Source of the DNA: Halomonas halodenitrificans DSM 735
GTDB lineage: Bacteria; Pseudomonadota; Gammaproteobacteria; Pseudomonadales; Halomonadaceae
DNA length: 64,000 bases
Direction of reading: 5' to 3'
Assembly: GCF_000620045.1 (NCBI RefSeq)
Contig: NZ_JHVH01000016.1
Location: 1-64,000, forward strand
Position 1 is the stretch's first letter. The number at the start of each line of letters is the position of its first letter. The notes under the pieces were generated by a model. The model had not been told where the DNA came from. It saw only the letters and a list, made by a program, of their open reading frames with translations, and did no database searches. Positions 62,108 to 64,000 of the stretch are shown in pieces. Both the position numbers and the translations under genes were made by a program.

Positions 62108-63589
62108 TCAGGTCCCGCAGAAGGTTCGCAGCACCCGTTCGGTGGGCGGGGCCGGCCGGCTGTGCTCCTCCCGGCCGGGCTGCTCGACAAGAGGCTCGGC
62201 CAGCACCTCGCGTAGCGTCTCGAACGGACCGAAGTCATCATGTTCGGCGGCGGCGGCAATCGCCCGCTCCACCTGGTGGTTGCGCGGGATATAGAGCGGG
62301 TTGACGGCATTCATGCGGACCACAATCTCACCGATGGCCTCGGTCCCTTCCCGCTCCAGGCGCTGCCGCCAGCGCGGCAGCCAGGCCGCCAGGCCGTCAC
62401 TGGCCTCGAACAGATCGAACAGCGCGGGGGCATCCTCCTCCACCGCCTCACTCAGGCGGCGAAATGTCAGGGTGAAGTCGGCGCGGCCGGCCTGCATCGC
62501 CTCGAGCAGGGCCTCGACCAGCTCGCGATCGCCCTTCTCTTCCCGCTGCAGCCCCAGCTTGGCACGCATCACCGCCAGCCACTCGGCCTCATACCGGGGC
62601 TCATAGCGCTTGATCGCCTCGGTGGCCTTCGCGACTGCCGACTCTTGCTCATCATCGAGCAGCGGAAGCAGGGTCTCGGCGAAGCGCGCCAGGTTCCACT
62701 GGGCAATCCACGGCTGATTACGATAGGCATAGCGCCCCTGCTCATCGATGGAGCTGAACACCATGGTCGGCGAATAGTCTTCCATGAAGGCGCAGGGACC
62801 GTAGTCGATGGTCTCTCCGGCGATGCTGCAGTTGTCGGTATTCATCACCCCGTGGATAAAGCCGAGCCCCATCCACTTCGCCACCAGCGCCGCCTGGCGA
62901 GCGGCCACGGCCTCCAGCAGCCCCAGATAGCGCTCGCCCGCGCCCGGCTCGGTGGTCAGCAGGCCTGGATAGTGCCGCTCGATGGCCATATCGGCCAGGG
63001 TACGCACCGCCTCCACGTCATCCCGCGCGGCGAAATACTGAAAGGTGCCCACCCGCAGATGACTCGCCGCCACCCGAGTCAGCACGGCGCCCGGTTCCGG
63101 CACCCGGCGAAACACCCGCTCGCCGCTGGTGACGGCGGCAAGCGCCCGAGTGGTGGGCACGCCAAGCCGATGCATGGCCTCGCTGACCAGATACTCGCGC
63201 AGCACCGGGCCCAGCGGTGCGCGCCCGTCGGCACCGCGGGAGAAGGGCGTCATGCCGGCCCCCTTGAGCTGGATATCGCGCAACCGTCCCTCGCGGTCGA
63301 CGACCTCGCCAAGCAGCACCGCCCGGCCATCGCCGAGGCGCGGGTTGAAATGCCCGAACTGGTGGCCGGCATAGGCCTGGGCGAGGGGCTCGGCGCCCTC
63401 GGGAACGCTGTTTCCGGAAAACCACTGGGCGGCGCGCGATTCATCGAAGCCATCGAGATCGAAGCCCAGGGCCTCGGCCAGCGGTCGATTGAAGGCCATC
63501 AGCCGTGGTTCGGACACCGGCACGGGATCGAAGCGCAGGTAAAAGCGTTCGGGCAGGCGCGCGTAGTGCAGAGTGAACTCGGGAAACAT
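62108..63589 (-). CDS. selO: Protein adenylyltransferase SelO (YdiU/UPF0061)
   Basis: A 493-residue pseudokinase-fold enzyme that moves AMP from ATP to proteins, linked to redox control. Typical motifs: AQAYAGHQFGHFNPRLGDGRAVLLGEV, LQLKGAGMTPFSR-like QLKGAGMTPFSRGADGRAPLGPVLREYLVSEAMHRLGVPTTRAL, and FIHGVMNTDNCSIAGETIDYGPCAFMEDY with the metal-binding Asn/Asp. The C-terminus RTFCGT has Cys where animal SelO has selenocysteine. GGAG lies six bases before the chosen ATG; an earlier in-frame start lacks support. Confidence 0.95.
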   Translation of the reverse strand: MFPEFTLHYARLPERFYLRFDPVPVSEPRLMAFNRPLAEALGFDLDGFDESRAAQWFSGNSVPEGAEPLAQAYAGHQFGHFNPRLGDGRAVLLGEVVDREGRLRDIQLKGAGMTPFSRGADGRAPLGPVLREYLVSEAMHRLGVPTTRALAAVTSGERVFRRVPEPGAVLTRVAASHLRVGTFQYFAARDDVEAVRTLADMAIERHYPGLLTTEPGAGERYLGLLEAVAARQAALVAKWMGLGFIHGVMNTDNCSIAGETIDYGPCAFMEDYSPTMVFSSIDEQGRYAYRNQPWIAQWNLARFAETLLPLLDDEQESAVAKATEAIKRYEPRYEAEWLAVMRAKLGLQREEKGDRELVEALLEAMQAGRADFTLTFRRLSEAVEEDAPALFDLFEASDGLAAWLPRWRQRLEREGTEAIGEIVVRMNAVNPLYIPRNHQVERAIAAAAEHDDFGPFETLREVLAEPLVEQPGREEHSRPAPPTERVLRTFCGT

Positions 63590-63656
63590 GGCAGCTCCAG
63601 TCTGGCCGGGAGGAAAGCGAGGGAATAATGCCCGAGTATAACGCTCGGACATTCCT

Positions 63657-64000
63657 CTATCGACCCAGCTCCTCCCGGCTGACCCAGCTCATTCTGGCTG
63701 GCGCCAGCTCTTCACGAATCAGCTCGGCCAGGCGCCGGGCCGGCTCGGTAGGACGCCGCGCGGCACGGTGCAGCGCCAGCTCCACGGCCGGCAACGCCGG
63801 CAGGCCGCTGGATTCGTCCAGGGCGCGCAGCTGAGGGCCGAGCATGCTGCGGGTGACTACCACGATGGCCAGCCCCGCCTGGACCAACGGCGCCAGCCCG
63901 GCCATGGACTGACTGGTATAGGCCACTCGCCAGTCGCGTCCGGCGGCGGCCAGTGCATCCTCTGCCGACTCACGAAAGAGATCCGCGCCGGGCGAATAGA
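63657..64000 (-). CDS. LysR-family regulator, C-terminal part (runs off the right edge)
   Basis: The last 114 codons of a LysR-type regulator. The visible part is the second half of the effector-binding domain: RDWRVAYTSQSMAGLAPLVQAGLAIVVVTRSML, a loop-helix pattern common in LysR proteins, then the C-terminal helix PARRLAELIREELAPARMSW. The HTH would be outside the window. It follows selO on the same strand but upstream of it in the direction of transcription, 67 bases away. Confidence 0.78.
   Translation of the reverse strand, partial: YSPGADLFRESAEDALAAAGRDWRVAYTSQSMAGLAPLVQAGLAIVVVTRSMLGPQLRALDESSGLPALPAVELALHRAARRPTEPARRLAELIREELAPARMSWVSREELGR

Overview
The window is a chromosomal segment of a high-GC gammaproteobacterium. 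Gene content (ast-type arginine catabolism, glutarate/lysine degradation, several TRAP transporters, betaine/carnitine-type genes, a very acidic Ala/Glu-rich lipoprotein, katG, selO) fits a moderate halophile of the Halomonadaceae, probably Halomonas or a close relative. The genus is inferred from protein resemblance and was not computed. No rRNA, tRNA, CRISPR array or prophage was seen.

Layout. 1-2440: a graveyard of insertion sequences: an IS481-family end, an IS110 transposase killed by a stop codon and then cut by an ISL3-family element, whose own transposase seems to lack an internal segment. 2472-12058: metabolic genes (low-specificity threonine aldolase, an acetyltransferase, a LysR regulator divergent from a gamma-butyrobetaine-hydroxylase-like dioxygenase plus a quaternary-amine binding protein, a TVP38 membrane protein, a GT4 glycosyltransferase, tartrate/D-malate dehydrogenase, a secreted protein of unknown function). 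12108-18957: methyltransferase, lipocalin, succinylglutamate desuccinylase and a basic-amino-acid ABC transporter with two paralogous binding proteins. 18991-24590: a yeiE/yeiH-like divergent pair, purE-purK-ubiA-like operon and the acidic lipoprotein. 24687-28190: a TAXI-type TRAP system with its DUF1850 partner.

28345-38453: a catabolic block. gabT/davT and gabD/davD give glutarate from 5-aminovalerate (or succinate from GABA); glaH (csiD) and lhgO convert glutarate through L-2-hydroxyglutarate to 2-oxoglutarate. A MocR/GabR-type regulator is divergent from gabD over a pair of direct repeats, and a three-gene DctP-type TRAP transporter follows.

38601-49704: the most interesting part. A perfect FNR/Anr box precedes a ttrBCA-like molybdoenzyme operon (FeS subunit, NrfD-like membrane subunit, Tat-exported molybdopterin subunit) closed by a strong terminator. 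Next come a flavoprotein-SelD fusion and a three-gene ABC transporter of the type predicted to carry selenate or another selenium oxyanion. Together they suggest an anaerobic chalcogen-oxyanion respiration and selenium-assimilation island; the true substrate cannot be read from the sequence.

49715-64000: ilvD, a DsbA/FrnE-OsmC pair, an AhpD-like protein, a large stand-alone PLD-nuclease/DEAH-helicase/DUF3427 protein (possible defence or repair factor), mmsA with a divergent LysR gene, katG, selO and the 3' part of another LysR gene running off the edge.
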